Below the pieces are notes generated by a model. It searched no databases, was not told where the DNA came from, and saw only the letters and a program-made list of their open reading frames with translations. A program made the translations under genes and the position numbers. Of a stretch of 64,000 nt of DNA, positions 1 to 7,335 are shown piece by piece. Position 1 is the stretch's first letter. Each line of letters begins with the position of its first letter. This DNA is from Kitasatospora albolonga (lineage in GTDB: Bacteria; Actinomycetota; Actinomycetes; Streptomycetales; Streptomycetaceae): NCBI GenBank assembly GCA_002082585.1, contig CP020563.1:6566001-6630000 (forward strand). The letters run 5' to 3'.

Positions 1-1
1 G

Positions 2-436
2 CAGTGGTTCCGGCTCGCGGTGGACCCGGGCACGGGGGAGATCCGCATCCTGCGCAGCGTGCACGCCGCCGACGCGGGCAAGGTGATGAACCCGATGCAG
101 TGCCGGGGCCAGGTCGAGGGCGGGGTGGCGCAGGCGCTGGGCGCCACGCTCTTCGAGAACGTACGGCTCGACGGGCGCGGCGAGGTGACCACGGCCGCGT
201 TCCGCCGCTACCGGCTGCCGCAGTTCGCCGATGTGCCGCGCACCGAGGTGCACTTCATGGAGACCTCGGACGCGATCGGCCCGCTGGGCGCCAAGTCGAT
301 GAGCGAGAGCCCGTTCAACCCGGTCGCCCCGGCCTTCGCCAACGCGCTGCGCGACGCCACCGGGATCAGGTTCACCGAACTCCCGCTGACACGCGACCGG
401 GTGTGGCTGGCGCTGCACGAGGCCGGGAGGGGGTGA
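2..436 (+). CDS. Xanthine dehydrogenase family protein, molybdopterin-binding subunit (3' end only)
   Basis: The gene enters from the left edge, so only the last 144 residues are present. They match the C-terminal part of the large molybdenum-cofactor subunit of the xanthine oxidase family, which hydroxylates purines or aldehydes using a Mo-pterin centre. The segment has the family's GRVMNP-like stretch (DAGKVMNPMQCRGQVEGG) followed by GAKSMSESP, which aligns with the GxKGxGEPP active-site loop. The Glu at bases 305-307 would be the catalytic glutamate. The FeS and FAD subunits are not visible and probably lie to the left. The family assignment is firm; the substrate cannot be told from this fragment. 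Confidence 0.85.
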   Translation, partial: QWFRLAVDPGTGEIRILRSVHAADAGKVMNPMQCRGQVEGGVAQALGATLFENVRLDGRGEVTTAAFRRYRLPQFADVPRTEVHFMETSDAIGPLGAKSMSESPFNPVAPAFANALRDATGIRFTELPLTRDRVWLALHEAGRG

Positions 437-721
437 GGGCCGCTTCCGGCGGCGCGTCGGCGGAGGGGCCGGGAGGCGGCGGGCCGACCGGAACGCGGGC
501 CCCCGGGAGGTCCGGCGTCGCGAAGCGCGGCGGAAGATCGGGGGTGAGCAGTGATCGCGTCTGGGTCATGGGTCCCACCTGCCGTGCGACGGGAGTCCGG
601 ACGGGCTCTCACCAGTGATTCGGAGCCGCCCGGCGGGAGGATTGGCCGCGGCCCGGGGGCCGTGGGCCGTGCGGCTCTTCCGAGGCGGTGGGGGAGGGGG
701 GCGTGGCGAGCCCCCGCACGT
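437..721. other. Intergenic region without a recognisable gene
   Basis: A very GC-rich spacer between the molybdenum-subunit gene and the iron-box promoter. Open frames here lack a convincing ribosome binding site and the third-position GC bias of the neighbouring genes. I see no clear terminator hairpin. The only regulatory element recognised in the wider gap is the iron box at its right end. Confidence 0.5.
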
Positions 722-740
722 TTAGCTTAGGCTTGCCTAA
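722..740 (+). promoter_or_regulatory. Iron box (DmdR/IdeR operator) upstream of the siderophore ABC importer
   Basis: TTAGCTTAGGCTTGCCTAA matches 16 of 19 positions of the actinobacterial iron box TTAGGTTAGGCTCACCTAA and is roughly palindromic. It ends 33 bases before the ATG of the binding lipoprotein, where a bound Fe(II)-DmdR/IdeR dimer would block transcription. Inference: the importer is made when iron is scarce. Confidence 0.85.
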
Positions 741-773
741 CTCTCACTGCTCGTCCAACCATGAGGAACACCC

Positions 774-1829
774 ATGCTCGGCTTCACCCGCGTGCGTCGC
801 CACACCCTCGCCGCTTCGGCCACCGCCGTCGCCCTCGCCGTCGTCCTGACCGGCTGCTCCTCGGACGGCGACAGCGGCAAAGACGCGGACGCGGCGAAGG
901 ACACGGGCAAGAGTGCCGGCGCCTTCCCCGTCTCGATCAAGAGCTCGCTCGGCACCGCGAAGATCGAGGAGCAGCCGAAGCGCATCGTGACCCTCGGCCA
1001 GGGTTCCGCCGAGACCGCGATAGCCCTCGGCCAGACCCCCGTCGGCATCGAGAGCTACCCGTGGGGCAGCGACAAGTCCGGCTACCTTCCGTGGATCAAC
1101 GAAGCCGTGAAGAAGTCCGGCGACAAGCTCCCCAAGCAGTTCACGGGCGGCGAGGAGATCGACTTCGAGGCCATCACCGAGCTGGAGCCGGACGTCATCC
1201 TGGCCCCCTGGTCGGGCATCACGCAGAAGCAGTACGACGTCCTCAAGGACATCGCCCCCACGGTCGCCTACCCGGACCAGGCGTGGAGCACCGACTGGGA
1301 CCAGCAGATCGACATCATCGGCAAGGCGCTCGGCCGCACCAAGGACACCGACGCCCTCAAGACGAAGATCGAGAAGCAGCTCTCCGACGCCGCGGCCACC
1401 CGGCCGAACTACAAGGACGTCACCTTCTCCTACATCTACAACTCGGGCCCCGGCACCCTCGGCGTCTTCAAGCCCGAGGAGCAGCGCGTCAAGATGGTCT
1501 CCTCGCTCGGCCTGAAGGTCGACCCGGTCGTCAACGGCTTCAAGGAGACCCCCGGCACCGACTCCGCCCTCATCGGCCTGGAGAACGCCGAGAAGCTCAA
1601 GGACAGCGATGTGATCTTCACGTTCTACACGGACGCGAAGAACCGCAAGGAGATCGAGGGCCAGAAGCTGTACGGCGCGATCCCCGCGATCAAGAAGGGC
1701 GCCGTCGTCGCGAGCAACGACAACTCCTTCGTCACCGCCTCCTCGATCATCAACCCGCTGACCGTGCCGTGGACGATCGAGCGCTACCTGCCGATCATCG
1801 ACGAGGCCGTCAAGACGGCCGGCAAGTAA
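774..1829 (+). CDS. Iron-siderophore ABC transporter substrate-binding lipoprotein
   Basis: A 351-residue protein with a lipoprotein signal: a basic N-terminus, a hydrophobic stretch and the lipobox LTGC with the lipidated Cys at residue 28. The mature part is a FecB/FhuD-type (class III) binding protein; the stretch PKRIVTLGQGSAETAIALG at the start of the fold is typical, and a single lobe-linking helix is expected. It should capture a ferric siderophore at the outer face of the membrane and deliver it to the two permeases that follow. The iron box directly upstream supports this. Which siderophore is bound cannot be read from sequence. No ATPase gene follows, so the ATP-binding subunit must be encoded elsewhere. 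Confidence 0.88.
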   Translation: MLGFTRVRRHTLAASATAVALAVVLTGCSSDGDSGKDADAAKDTGKSAGAFPVSIKSSLGTAKIEEQPKRIVTLGQGSAETAIALGQTPVGIESYPWGSDKSGYLPWINEAVKKSGDKLPKQFTGGEEIDFEAITELEPDVILAPWSGITQKQYDVLKDIAPTVAYPDQAWSTDWDQQIDIIGKALGRTKDTDALKTKIEKQLSDAAATRPNYKDVTFSYIYNSGPGTLGVFKPEEQRVKMVSSLGLKVDPVVNGFKETPGTDSALIGLENAEKLKDSDVIFTFYTDAKNRKEIEGQKLYGAIPAIKKGAVVASNDNSFVTASSIINPLTVPWTIERYLPIIDEAVKTAGK

Positions 1830-1879
1830 CCCCGGCCGGGTATCCGGACCGCCGAGGTCACCAGGCACACTTCACTCCC

Positions 1880-2935
1880 ATGGCAACCACCACGGCCGCA
1901 CCGCCGAGCGGCGCCGGAACCTCCCGTTCCGGTGCCGCTCGGCCGGCGTTCCTCCTGCTCATGACGGTCGCGGCGGTCGCCGCACTGGCGGTCGCGCTCT
2001 GCGCGAGCGTCATGTTCGGCAGCCGCTCCACCTCGTTCGGCGATGTCCTCGGCGTGCTCGGCCTCTTCGGCGGAACCGCCGACGACAACGTCACCACCAT
2101 CATCGAGAGCCGCTACCCCCGTACCGCCCTCGGTGTCCTCGCCGGACTCTGCCTCGCCGTCGCGGGCACCCTCATGCAGGGCGTCTCCCGCAACCCGCTG
2201 GCCGAACCGGGCCTCCTCGGCATCAACGCGGGCGCCTCCGCGAGCATCGTCGCCGCGACCGCCTGGCTCGGCGCCTCCGGGGCCACCGACACCATGTGGT
2301 GGGCGCTGCCCGGCGCACTGATCGCCGGAGTGCTCGTCCATGTCATCGGCTCCGCCGGTACGGGGACGAGCGTGGTGCGCCTGGTGCTCGCCGGGGCCGT
2401 GCTCACCGCCGTCCTGATGGCGTTCATCCAGGCGGTGACCCTCAGCAAGCCGCAGGTGTTCGACAGCTACCGCTACTGGGTCGTGGGGGCGCTCGGCGGC
2501 CGGGACTTCGACGTGTTCTGGTCCGTGCTGCCCTTCGCCGCCGTGGGCTTCCTCCTCGCCCTGGCCCTCGGCCCCGGCCTCAACGCCCTGGCCCTCGGGG
2601 ACGCGACCGCCGTCGCCCTCGGCTCCAACCCGGCCCGCACCCGGGGCGGCGGGCTGCTCGCCGCCACCCTGCTCAGCGCCGCCGCGACCGCCGCCGTCGG
2701 CCCGATCGCCTTCGTCGGCCTCGCCGTGCCGCACGTCGTACGGGCCCTGGTCGGCGTCGACTTCCGGGTCCAGCTCCTCTTCTCCGCGCTGCTCGGCCCG
2801 ACCCTGCTGCTCCTCGCGGACGTGATCGGCCGGACCGTCATGCGCCCCACCGAGCTGATGGTCGGCGTCGTCACCGCGTTCATCGGCGCACCCGCGCTGC
2901 TCATCGCCGTACGCAGGATGCGGGGCACGACATGA
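1880..2935 (+). CDS. FecCD-family siderophore ABC permease (first)
   Basis: A 351-residue integral membrane protein of the FecCD/BtuC family with about nine or ten hydrophobic segments. The conserved signature GTLMQGVSRNPLAEPGLLGINAGA lies after the second segment, and the ATPase-coupling region SGPIAF/GPIAFVGLAVPHVVR lies in the second half. It would form half of the channel for ferric siderophore import. The ATG at 1880 gives a normal-length N-terminus with a short Pro/Ala-rich cytoplasmic leader before the first membrane segment. It lies 50 bases after the lipoprotein gene and overlaps the next permease gene by four bases (ATGA), so they are translated together. Confidence 0.9.
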   Translation: MATTTAAPPSGAGTSRSGAARPAFLLLMTVAAVAALAVALCASVMFGSRSTSFGDVLGVLGLFGGTADDNVTTIIESRYPRTALGVLAGLCLAVAGTLMQGVSRNPLAEPGLLGINAGASASIVAATAWLGASGATDTMWWALPGALIAGVLVHVIGSAGTGTSVVRLVLAGAVLTAVLMAFIQAVTLSKPQVFDSYRYWVVGALGGRDFDVFWSVLPFAAVGFLLALALGPGLNALALGDATAVALGSNPARTRGGGLLAATLLSAAATAAVGPIAFVGLAVPHVVRALVGVDFRVQLLFSALLGPTLLLLADVIGRTVMRPTELMVGVVTAFIGAPALLIAVRRMRGTT

Positions 2936-4002
2936 CCGTCACCACCGAACCCCTCCGCAAGCCCGTCAAGGCGCCCCGCGGCTATCTGGTCGTCGGCCGC
3001 GCGGTGGCCGTGCCGATGCGCCGCGCCTCCGTGTTCGCGTTCGCCGGGCTCCTGGTCCTCCTGCTGGCCGCCGCCGTCGCCACGCTCACCTGGGGGCGCC
3101 TCGGTCTCGACCTCGCTGACCTGCCCGCCGCCCTCCTCGGGGACGCCCAGGGCAAGGACCGCTTCGTCTTCAACCGGCTGCGCGGCCCCCGGCTCACCGT
3201 CGCCATCGGGGTCGGCGCCGCGCTCGGCCTCTCCGGCGCGCTGTTCCAGTCCGTCACCCGCAACCCGCTCGGCAGCCCCGACGTCATCGGGCTCTCCGCC
3301 GGAGCCGGTGCGGGCGCCGCGATCTGCGCGCTGATGTTCCCCGGCACGGTCCCGGTCGCCGTCGGCGCGCTCATCGGCGCGGTCGCCGCGATGGCCCTCG
3401 TGTACGTCTCCACGGGCACCGGCTTCCGCAACCCCGTCCGGCTCGTCATCGCCGGTATCGGGGTCGCCGCGATGAGCGCCGCCGTCACCCAGTACGTCGT
3501 CTACGCCCTGGAGCGCGACAAGGCATCCGTGCTCACCGCCTACGTCAACGGCAGCCTCACCGCCCGCTCCTGGGCCGACGCCACCACCATCTGGCTGGTC
3601 CTGCTCGCCGTCGCCCCGCTGACCGCGCTGATCTCCCGGCGGCTCGACATCGGCGAGATGGGCGACGACATCTCCGAAGGGCTCGGCGCCGAACCGAAGA
3701 AGGCCAAGACCCTCGCCGTGGTCCTCGCCATCGCCCTCTCGGCCGCCGCCGTCAGCGTCTCGGGACCCATCGCCTTCATCGCCCTGACCGCCCCCCAGAT
3801 CGCCAGGCGCCTCACCCGGGGGTCGGGCCCCCACCTGCTGCTCTCCGCCCTCACGGGCGCTCTGCTGCTGGTCGCCGCCGACCTCTGCGCCCAGCAGCTG
3901 CCGCTCTTCGAGGACCTGCCGGTGGGCATCTACACCATGGCGATCGGCGGTGCGTACCTCGGCTATCTGCTGATACGGGAGTGGCGCAAGGGAGTGCTCT
4001 AG
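2932..4002 (+). CDS. FecCD-family siderophore ABC permease (second)
   Basis: A 356-residue FecCD permease, the partner of the preceding one. It carries the same signatures (LFQSVTRNPLGSPDVIGLSAGAGAGA and SGPIAFIALTAPQIARR) and about ten hydrophobic helices. The start codon lies within the stop of the previous gene (ATGA at 2932-2935). Together with the lipoprotein it forms a FecB-C-D set that lacks its own ATPase gene. Its TAG stop shares the bases CTAG with the stop codon of the convergent hydrolase gene. Confidence 0.9.
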   Translation: MTVTTEPLRKPVKAPRGYLVVGRAVAVPMRRASVFAFAGLLVLLLAAAVATLTWGRLGLDLADLPAALLGDAQGKDRFVFNRLRGPRLTVAIGVGAALGLSGALFQSVTRNPLGSPDVIGLSAGAGAGAAICALMFPGTVPVAVGALIGAVAAMALVYVSTGTGFRNPVRLVIAGIGVAAMSAAVTQYVVYALERDKASVLTAYVNGSLTARSWADATTIWLVLLAVAPLTALISRRLDIGEMGDDISEGLGAEPKKAKTLAVVLAIALSAAAVSVSGPIAFIALTAPQIARRLTRGSGPHLLLSALTGALLLVAADLCAQQLPLFEDLPVGIYTMAIGGAYLGYLLIREWRKGVL

Positions 4003-4802
4003 AGGCTCGCGGCCTTCAACTCCCCGAACAGCTGCCGCAAGGTCTCCTCGCTCGGGAGGTGGTCCGGCGCCTCCTGCTTTGTCAGCCGGGCCGCCGGGAG
4101 GAGCGCGGCGGTCGCCTCCGCCGCCGGGAACGGAACCTCCCCGTCCCCCGGTGCGTGCCACAGCCGTACGGGCTGCGCCACCTCGCCCGGGACGAACCCC
4201 CACGGGCGGGTCTGGAGCCGCACCTCCCGGGCGGGCCCCCGCCAGCCGTGCGCGGCCAGGCCCGGCAGCGAGGCGAGTACCCAGGGCGACCCGGCGAACA
4301 CCTCCGCCATCCGCTCGGCCGCCCCCGCGAACCGGGCGACCACCTCGGCCTCGGGCGCCTCGCGGTAGAACGTCCAGACGGGCTCGGCCTCTTCGGGGTA
4401 GCGGTGGCGGACCGCGTCGTCGGGGACGTACGGCAGCCCGCTGAGCACCCACACCCGCCGCACCCGCTCCGGCAGACCGGCCGCCAGGGCGTACGCGTAC
4501 GGCGCCCCCGCCGAGAGGCCCAGCACATCGAACGCGTCCACCCCGCACGCCTCCAGCACCGGCAGCAGATGCCCGGTCCAGTCGCCCACGGCCGACATCG
4601 GGGCCGGGTCGGACGCGCCGTACCCGGGGCGCTCCACCGCGATCAGCCGGACGCCCGCGTCCCGGGCCAGGGTGTCCCAGACAGCGGGCAGCCCCGCGTC
4701 CCCGAGCAGCCCGTGGTGCATCACCACCGGCCGGCCGTGCGGATCGCCGTACTCCGCGAGACCGCGGGCCAGGGAGTCGAAGGTCAGGACCGTACGGTTC
4801 AC
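3999..4802 (-). CDS. Alpha/beta hydrolase, last gene of the iron-box operon
   Basis: A 267-residue alpha/beta-hydrolase-fold protein. The nucleophile elbow is GLSAG with Ser97. The likely acid is Asp220 (HAPGDGEVP) and the likely base His248 (APDHLPSE). A substrate-specific cap appears to lie between about residues 115 and 200. It sits 68 bases downstream of the tetR stop in the same direction and appears to be the fourth gene of the ABC-ABC-TetR unit. By position it might release iron from an imported siderophore by ester hydrolysis, but nothing in the sequence proves that; it could equally be a detoxifying esterase or haloperoxidase-like enzyme. Confidence 0.75.
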   Translation of the reverse strand: MNRTVLTFDSLARGLAEYGDPHGRPVVMHHGLLGDAGLPAVWDTLARDAGVRLIAVERPGYGASDPAPMSAVGDWTGHLLPVLEACGVDAFDVLGLSAGAPYAYALAAGLPERVRRVWVLSGLPYVPDDAVRHRYPEEAEPVWTFYREAPEAEVVARFAGAAERMAEVFAGSPWVLASLPGLAAHGWRGPAREVRLQTRPWGFVPGEVAQPVRLWHAPGDGEVPFPAAEATAALLPAARLTKQEAPDHLPSEETLRQLFGELKAASL

Positions 4803-4812
4803 ACGTTCTCCT

Positions 4813-4893
4813 CAGGGGGGTGCGCGGCGCCTACAAGGGGCTGCGCGGTGACTTCAGGGGTGCGCGGGGTCTACAGGGGGGTGCGCGGGGTCT
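4813..4893. repeat. Four tandem copies of a ~20-bp GC-rich unit
   Basis: Units of the form CAGGGG(GG)TGCGCGGNGNCTA start at about 4813, 4834, 4855 and 4874. They fill the gap between tetR and the hydrolase gene, and the last copy runs into the last codons of tetR. Copies vary by one or two G residues and a few substitutions. The function is unknown; slippage at the G runs is likely. Confidence 0.7.
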
Positions 4894-5566
4894 CAGGGGT
4901 GATCCGGGTGGCCAGGCCGTCCAGGAAGATGGCGAGCTTGTCGTCGAACCAGCCGCGCCCGTGCCAGGTCTCCTCGGCGGCGAACTCGGCCTCGAACGGG
5001 CGGGCCCCGGGCGGCGCCGCCGCCCAGGCGTCCCGGTACTGCTCCCGGGCCGTGCGCGGGGTGCCCGCCGCGTCCGGCACCGTACGGTCCAGGCCCCGCA
5101 TCGCCACCGCCGAGGAGAGCACCAGGTCCCCGACGAAGTCCACGGCGACCGCCGCGTCCCGGGTGGAGAGCCCCGCCCGGACGAGCGCCACGCCGTACCC
5201 GCCCAGCCGGTCGACCATCACGGGCGGCGCGGCCGGGGTGGTGAGCAGCACCTCCGCCAGCCCGGGGAACGCGTCGCAGGCCGCCCACACCGCGTCGGCG
5301 AACGCGGTGAGCAGCTCGCGCCAGGGCAGGTCCGCCGGGGGCCAGCCGGTGCGCGCCGCGGCCCGCTCGATCGCGGCGCGCACCAGATCGTCCCGGCTGT
5401 CGACATAGCGGTACAGCGTCGAGTGGCTGACCCCCAGCCGGGCCGCGACCCCCGGCATGCTGAACACCGCCAGGCCCTCGGCGAGCGCCGCCTCGGCGAC
5501 CGCGTCCCGGGTCAGCGAAGGGGCCCGCCCGGGACGCCTGCCGGGCCTGCCGGGGGTCTGTTTCAT
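4871..5566 (-). CDS. TetR-family transcriptional regulator
   Basis: A 231-residue regulator with a basic N-terminal tail (PGRRPGR) and a TetR helix-turn-helix at about residues 20-62 (MPGVAARLGVSHSTLYRYV, then DDLV). The remainder is a helical ligand-binding domain. Its ATG overlaps the stop of the upstream ABC gene (bases 5563-5566), so it is the third gene of an iron-box operon. It may sense the transported compound or a metabolite and control this or another transporter. The last residues (TPETPRTPL) are encoded by one unit of the ~20-bp repeat, suggesting that the 3' end has been remodelled. Confidence 0.85.
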   Translation of the reverse strand: MKQTPGRPGRRPGRAPSLTRDAVAEAALAEGLAVFSMPGVAARLGVSHSTLYRYVDSRDDLVRAAIERAAARTGWPPADLPWRELLTAFADAVWAACDAFPGLAEVLLTTPAAPPVMVDRLGGYGVALVRAGLSTRDAAVAVDFVGDLVLSSAVAMRGLDRTVPDAAGTPRTAREQYRDAWAAAPPGARPFEAEFAAEETWHGRGWFDDKLAIFLDGLATRITPETPRTPL

Positions 5567-7335
5567 GAGGTGCCGCTGCCGTTTCCACCGGCGGTGGTCG
5601 CGATTCGCCAGCCCAGCGCGCGGCGGCGCTCGTTCCAGAACCGGGCGTACCGCCCGTCGAGGGCCATCAGCTCCTGATGGGTCCCCCGCTCCGCCACCCG
5701 TCCTTCGTCCAGGACGACGATCTGATCCGCACCGGTCACGGTGGACAGCCTATGGGCGACGACCAGCAGCGTGCTCGTCGCCCTCAGCGCGTCCATCGAC
5801 CGCTGGACGTACGCCTCGTTCTCCGGGTCCAGCGCGGCCGTCGCCTCGTCGAGCAGCACGATCGGCGCGCCCTTCAGCAGCGCCCGCGCGATGGAGACGC
5901 GCTGCCGCTCCCCGCCCGAGAGCGAGGTCCCCGCCTCCCCGACCCGGGTCTCCCAGCCGTCGGGCAGCCGTTCCACGATCTCGTCCACCCCGGCGAGCCG
6001 GGCGGCCTCCAGCACCTCCTGCTCGTCCGCGTCCGGGCGGCCCACCCGGATGTTGCCGATCAGGGTGTCGTCGAACAGGTAGACGTCCTGGAAGACCAGG
6101 GAGAGCTGCTCCATCAGCGCGGCCGTGGACTGGTCGCGCACGTCCACCCCGCCGACCCGTACCGTCCCCGCGTCCACGTCGAAGAACCGGGCGATGAGCC
6201 GGGTCAGCGTGGTCTTGCCCGAACCGGACGCCCCGACCAGGGCCGTCACCGTACGCGGGGCGACCGTGAACGAGACACCGTCCAGGACCACGTCACCGGA
6301 CTCCCCGCGGCCCGGGTAGCCGAAGCGCACCCCGTCCACCTCCACCGCGCCCGGGACCGTCACCGGCGCCGAACGCTCCGGCTCCGGCAGCGGCGGCTCC
6401 TCCAGCACCGCCCGCACCCGGCCCATGTCGTTGCGGGTCGTCCGCACCACCGCCGCGAGCTCCCCGACCTCCGCCAGCGGTCCGGCGAAACGGGCCACCA
6501 GGGCCAGCAACGCCACCAGTTCGACCGGGTCCACCGCACCGCGCAGCGCCAGCGACGCACCCACACCGATCAGCGCCGAGAAGCACATCTGCACCGCGAA
6601 GCCGCCGAGCAGCATCCCCGGCACCGACATCCACACCTGCTTCCGGGACGCCGCCCGCTGCCTCTCCAGCGCGGCCTCCAGCGGCGCGTAGCCGTCCGTG
6701 GTCCGGCCGAAGGCGCGCAGCACCGGCTGGTTGCGGGCGAACTCCAGCACCCGGCCGGAGGCTTCCACCCCGGCCGCGTCGTCGATCTCGTCCATCCGGT
6801 TCAGCAGCCGTACGGAGAGCCGGGCGGCGAACAGGATCAGCGGCGAGCACACCAGGGCCGCGAGCCCCAGGCGCCAGTCCAGGAAGAGCATCACCACGAC
6901 CACCGCGGCCGGGGTCACCACCCCGGTCACCAGCGGTTGCAGCAGATGGGCGCAGCTCCCGGCGATCGACAGCACCGACTTGGTGCCCATCCGGGTCAGC
7001 CGCCCCACCGTCGTCCCGTCGAACCACCCCACCGGCAGGGACGCCACATGGTCGCCCAGCCGGTGGTGGAGCGTGGTGAGGATGACGAGCGCCACCCGGA
7101 AGCCCAGCATCGCCTGCACGTAGTGCAGGCCCAGCGTGACGAGGACCGCCCCCGCCAGCCACGCGGTCCAGCGGGCCGCGCCCCCGGTGTCACCGGTCAG
7201 GAGGTCGCCGAGGACCGGCACCAGGAGGGCGACGGAGAGCCCCTGCGCCACCGCGTAGGCGAAGAGGGCGGCGAGATAGCGGAAGAGGACGGCGCGGTGG
7301 GCGCTCCCCAGGACCGCGGTGAGGTCGCGGATCAT
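5563..7335 (-). CDS. Exporter-fold ABC protein (membrane domain plus ATPase), IrtB/YbtQ-like
   Basis: A 590-residue half-transporter: six hydrophobic segments in residues ~20-300, then an ATPase with Walker A GASGSGKTT (~367-375), signature LSGGERQR (~470) and Walker B IVLLDEAT (~490). The ATG at 7335 was chosen because it overlaps the stop of the upstream ABC gene (ATGA), giving translational coupling; an earlier start nine codons upstream is possible. The pair probably forms a heterodimer. Iron-box control suggests the mycobacterial IrtAB or Yersinia YbtPQ type, which import siderophore despite the exporter fold, but siderophore export is an equally reasonable reading. Confidence 0.85.
   Translation of the reverse strand: MIRDLTAVLGSAHRAVLFRYLAALFAYAVAQGLSVALLVPVLGDLLTGDTGGAARWTAWLAGAVLVTLGLHYVQAMLGFRVALVILTTLHHRLGDHVASLPVGWFDGTTVGRLTRMGTKSVLSIAGSCAHLLQPLVTGVVTPAAVVVVMLFLDWRLGLAALVCSPLILFAARLSVRLLNRMDEIDDAAGVEASGRVLEFARNQPVLRAFGRTTDGYAPLEAALERQRAASRKQVWMSVPGMLLGGFAVQMCFSALIGVGASLALRGAVDPVELVALLALVARFAGPLAEVGELAAVVRTTRNDMGRVRAVLEEPPLPEPERSAPVTVPGAVEVDGVRFGYPGRGESGDVVLDGVSFTVAPRTVTALVGASGSGKTTLTRLIARFFDVDAGTVRVGGVDVRDQSTAALMEQLSLVFQDVYLFDDTLIGNIRVGRPDADEQEVLEAARLAGVDEIVERLPDGWETRVGEAGTSLSGGERQRVSIARALLKGAPIVLLDEATAALDPENEAYVQRSMDALRATSTLLVVAHRLSTVTGADQIVVLDEGRVAERGTHQELMALDGRYARFWNERRRALGWRIATTAGGNGSGTS

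Noticed and set aside
2473..4548. Long minus-strand frame opposite the second FecCD permease and overlapping the hydrolase
   Set aside because: Out of frame with the hydrolase whose GLSAG motif and length are normal; no recognisable domain.
4813..4893. CRISPR-like repeat array
   Set aside because: Units abut each other without unique spacers, are only ~20 bp and no cas genes are present.
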